Part shown: piece after piece, positions 61,101-64,000 of the stretch | Position numbering within the stretch: position 1 is the first letter of the stretch | Layout of the letters: each line of letters starts with the position of its first letter | DNA from: Yamagishiella unicocca | Lineage: Eukaryota > Chlorophyta > Chlorophyceae > Chlamydomonadales > Volvocaceae | Reading direction: 5' to 3' | Length of the DNA: 64,000 bases | NCBI GenBank assembly: GCA_003116995.1 | Contig: BDSL01000007.1 | Location: 1,965,118 to 2,029,117, forward strand | The notes under the pieces: generated by a model | Seen by the model: the letters and a program-made list of their open reading frames with translations, nothing else | Database searches by the model: none | Told to the model about the DNA's origin: nothing | Program-made: the position numbers and the translations under genes

Positions 61101-64000
61101 CCTATTAATAAATCCCAAAGATGTACAGCAATGCCAAATCAGGCCCAAGATGGATCCAAATTGGATCCAATTAATATTATTAATATTATATGTCCTAATT
61201 AAGGTCCAATGGCCAAGAACGAAATATTTTTGGTCCTAGGTTATACTTTTGGGTTCCTGATGGTTTATCCATGGTTTCGGGGCCAATCCCACCCCCAAAA
61301 AATTTTTTGATGGCACCAACTGCCTTGATTTCTTCTCCTGAAAAAATGAGTATAATATTGCTATACTTTGCCGTACATTCTGGTACTGTACTGCTAAACC
61401 CTATTAATAAATCCCAAAGATGTACAGCAATGCCAAATCAGGCCCAAGATGGATCCAAATTGGATCCAATTAATATTATTAATATTATATGTCCTAATTA
61501 AGGTCCAATGGCCAAGACGAAATATTTTTGGTCCTAGGTTATACTTTTGGGTTCCTGATGGTTTATCCATGGTTTCGGGGCCAATCCCACCCCCAAAAAA
61601 TTTTTTTGATGGCACCAACTGCCTTGATTTCTTCTCCTGAACAAAATGAGTATAATATTGCTATACTTTGCCGTACATTCTGGTACTGTACTGCTAAACC
61701 CTATTAATAAATCCCAAAGATGTACAGCAATGCCAAATCAGGCCCAAGATGGATCCAAATTGGATCCAATTAATATTATTAATATTATATGTCCTAATTA
61801 AGGTCCAATGGCCAAGACGAAAATATTTTTGGTCCTAGGTTATACTTTTGGGTTCCTGATGGTTTATCCATGGTTTCGGGGCCAATCCCACCCCCAAAAA
61901 ATTTTTTGATGGCACCAACTGCCTTGATTTCTTCTCCTGAACAAAATGAGTATAATATTGCTATACTTTGCCGTACATTCTGGTACTGTACTGCTAAACC
62001 CTATTAATAAATCCCAAAGATGTACAGCAATGCCAAATCAGGCCCAAGATGGATCCAAATTGGATCCAATTAATATTATTAATATTATATGTCCTAATTA
62101 AGGTCCAATGGCCAAGACGAAATATTTTTGGTCCTAGGTTATACTTTTGGGTTCCTGATGGTTTATCCATGGTTTCGGGGCCAATCCCACCCCCAAAAAA
62201 ATTTTTTGATGGCACCAACTGCCTTGATTTCTTCTCCTGAACAAAATGAGTATAATATTGCTATACTTTGCCGTACATTCTGGTACTGTACTGCTAAACC
62301 CTATTAATAAATCCCAAAGATGTACAGCAATGCCAAATCAGGCCCAAGATGGATCCAAATTGGATCCAATTAATATTATTAATATTATATGTCCTAATTA
62401 AGGTCCAATGGCCAAGACGAAATATTTTTGGTCCTAGGTTATACTTTTGGGTTCCTGATGGTTTATCCATGGTTTCGGGGCCAATCCCACCCCCAAAAAA
62501 ATTTTTGATGGCACCAACTGCCTTGATTTCTTCTCCTGAACAAAATGAGTATAATATTGCTATACTTTGCCGTACATTCTGGTACTGTACTGCTAAACCC
62601 TATTAATAAATCCCAAAGATGTACAGCAATGCCAAATCAGGCCCAAGATGGATCCAAATTGGATCCAATTAATATTATTAATATTATATGTCCTAATTAA
62701 GGTCCAATGGCCAAGACGAAAATTTTTGGTCCTAGGTTATACTTTTGGGTTCCTGATGGTTTATCCATGGTTTCGGGGCCAATCCCACCCCCAAAAAAAT
62801 TTTTGATGGCACCAACTGCCTTGATTTCTTCTCCTGAACAAAATGAGTATAATATTGCTATACTTTGCCGTACATTCTGGTACTGTACTGCTAAACCCTA
62901 TTAATAAATCCCAAAGATGTACAGCAATGCCAAATCAGGCCCAAGATGGATCCAAATTGGATCCAATTAATATTATTAATATTATATGTCCTAATTAAGG
63001 TCCAATGGCCAAGACGAAAATATTTTTGGTCCTAGGTTATACTTTTGGGTTCCTGATGGTTTATCCATGGTTTCGGGGCCAATCCCACCCCAAAAAAATT
63101 TTTGATGGCACCAACTGCCTTGATTTCTTCTCCTGAACAAAATGAGTATAATATTGCTATACTTTGCCGTACATTCTGGTACTGTACTGCTAAACCCTAT
63201 TAATAAATCCCAAAGATGTACAGCAATGCCAAATCAGGCCCAAGGGATCCAAATTGGATCCAATTAATATTATTAATATTATATGTCCTAATTAAGGTCC
63301 AATGGCCAAGACGAAATATTTTTGGTCCTAGGTTATACTTTTGGGTTCCTGATGGTTTATCCATGGTTTCGGGGCCAATCCCACCCCCAAAAAATTTTTG
63401 ATGGCACCAACTGCCTTGATTTCTTCTCCTGAACAAAATGAGTATAATATTGCTATACTTTGCCGTACATTCTGGTACTGTACTGCTAAACCCTATTAAT
63501 AAATCCCAAAGATGTACAGCAATGCCAAATCAGGCCCAAGATGGATCCAAATTGGATCCAATTAATATTATTAATATTATATGTCCTAATTAAGGTCCAA
63601 TGGCCAAGAAAATTTTTTGGTCCTAGGTTATACTTTTGGGTTCCTGATGGTTTATCCATGGTTTCGGGGCCAATCCCACCCCCAAAAAAATTTTTTGATG
63701 GCACCAACTGCCTTGATTTCTTCTCCTGAACAAAATGAGTATAATATTGCTATACTTTGCCGTACATTCTGGTACTGTACTGCTAAACCCTATTAATAAA
63801 TCCCAAAGATGTACAGCAATGCCAAATCAGGCCCAAGATGGATCCAAATTGGATCCAATTAATATTATTAATATTATATGTCCTAATTAAGGTCCAATGG
63901 CCAAGACGAAAATATTTTTGGTCCTAGGTTATACTTTTGGGTTCCTGATGGTTTATCCATGGTTTCGGGGCCAATCCCACCCCCAAAAAATTTTTGATGG
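49134..64000. repeat. AT-rich tandem satellite, 299-bp monomer, about 50 copies, runs off window
   Basis: The same ~299-bp unit repeats head to tail to the window end. Each unit contains accaactgccttgatttc, ctaaaccctattaataaatc, a near-palindrome ggatccaaattggatcc, attaatattattaatatt, and an A-run/T-run ending the unit. Differences are mostly lengths of the A/T runs and single-base deletions. The second unit (junction at about 49316) lacks about 60 bp. The last ten or so units carry aagacgaaatat (first aagaacgaaatat near 61217) in place of aagaaaaaatat. An 85-codon ORF recurs in most units, but it is simply the repeat read in one frame. Such an array fits centromeric, subtelomeric or other heterochromatic satellite DNA. 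Confidence 0.97.

Noticed and set aside
49269..64000. Recurrent 85-codon ORF (MDPNWIQL...) and 82-codon minus-strand ORF in nearly every satellite unit
   Set aside because: They repeat only because the DNA repeats. They break whenever a homopolymer changes length, show no codon-level constraint and have no recognisable domain.
49134..64000. CRISPR-like array
   Set aside because: Units are contiguous 299-bp monomers without unique spacers, in a eukaryotic genome.

Overview
This window comes from a nuclear chromosome of a green alga, most likely a volvocine (Chlamydomonadales) of the Volvox type. The support is indirect but consistent. Genes are intron-rich with short GT-AG introns, coding sequence is moderately GC-rich, TGTAA signals occur downstream of several stop codons, the first gene is an EGF/exostosin glycosyltransferase of the kind expanded in these algae, and the transposon relics encode tyrosine recombinases of the kangaroo/PAT/DIRS sort. 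Exon models were built by eye from splice consensus and reading-frame continuity. In the six long gene models every exon phase closes.

Gene-rich part, 1-29.5 kb. (i) 29-5644 (+): 3' part of an EGF-exostosin glycosyltransferase. (ii) 6299-8272 (-): DUF1295/steroid-reductase-like membrane protein, convergent with the first gene. (iii) 8526-8753 (+): a 75-aa one-helix membrane protein. Only 50 bp later comes (iv) 8804-12650 (+): a leucine-rich-repeat protein fused to an alpha/beta-hydrolase-like domain. (v) 13548-14473 (+): glutamine-rich coiled-coil protein. (vi) 15333-21702 (+): a Kir-type potassium channel of 20 exons and 877 aa with one pore and two consecutive Kir cytoplasmic domains. (vii) 23347-25417 (-): eIF3 subunit j, divergent from (viii) 25874-29517 (+): mitochondrial SAM50/Omp85.

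Transposon nest, 29.9-43.3 kb. A decayed tyrosine-recombinase (YR) retroelement lies on the minus strand. Its recombinase gene is split by an 11,518-bp retrotransposon (31536-43053). The insertion is flanked by a 4-bp duplication ATGT, and removing it rejoins the recombinase reading frame. The inner element has one uninterrupted ORF of about 3,360 codons: Gag, two retropepsin-like domains, RT, RNase H, a methyltransferase-like remnant, DDE integrase, PHD finger, Tudor-like domain and a C-terminal methyltransferase-like domain. Its repeats are arranged A1-ORF-B1-A2-B2, a split direct repeat normally associated with YR elements and not with DDE-integrase elements.

Repeat-rich part, 43.3-64 kb. 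There are no convincing genes. It holds dispersed short repeats with inverted copies (about 44-45.6 kb), GC-rich minisatellites (46.0-46.35 and 48.0-48.37 kb), a relic of a DIRS/PAT-type polymerase ORF (48.8-49.07 kb), and then about 50 copies of a very homogeneous AT-rich 299-bp satellite from 49.13 kb to the window end.

The strongest candidates for something new are the tandem-domain Kir channel, the split-repeat DDE retrotransposon with its reader/methyltransferase-like tail, the LRR-hydrolase fusion with a near-perfect intronic hairpin, and the possible bicistronic locus at 8.5-12.6 kb.
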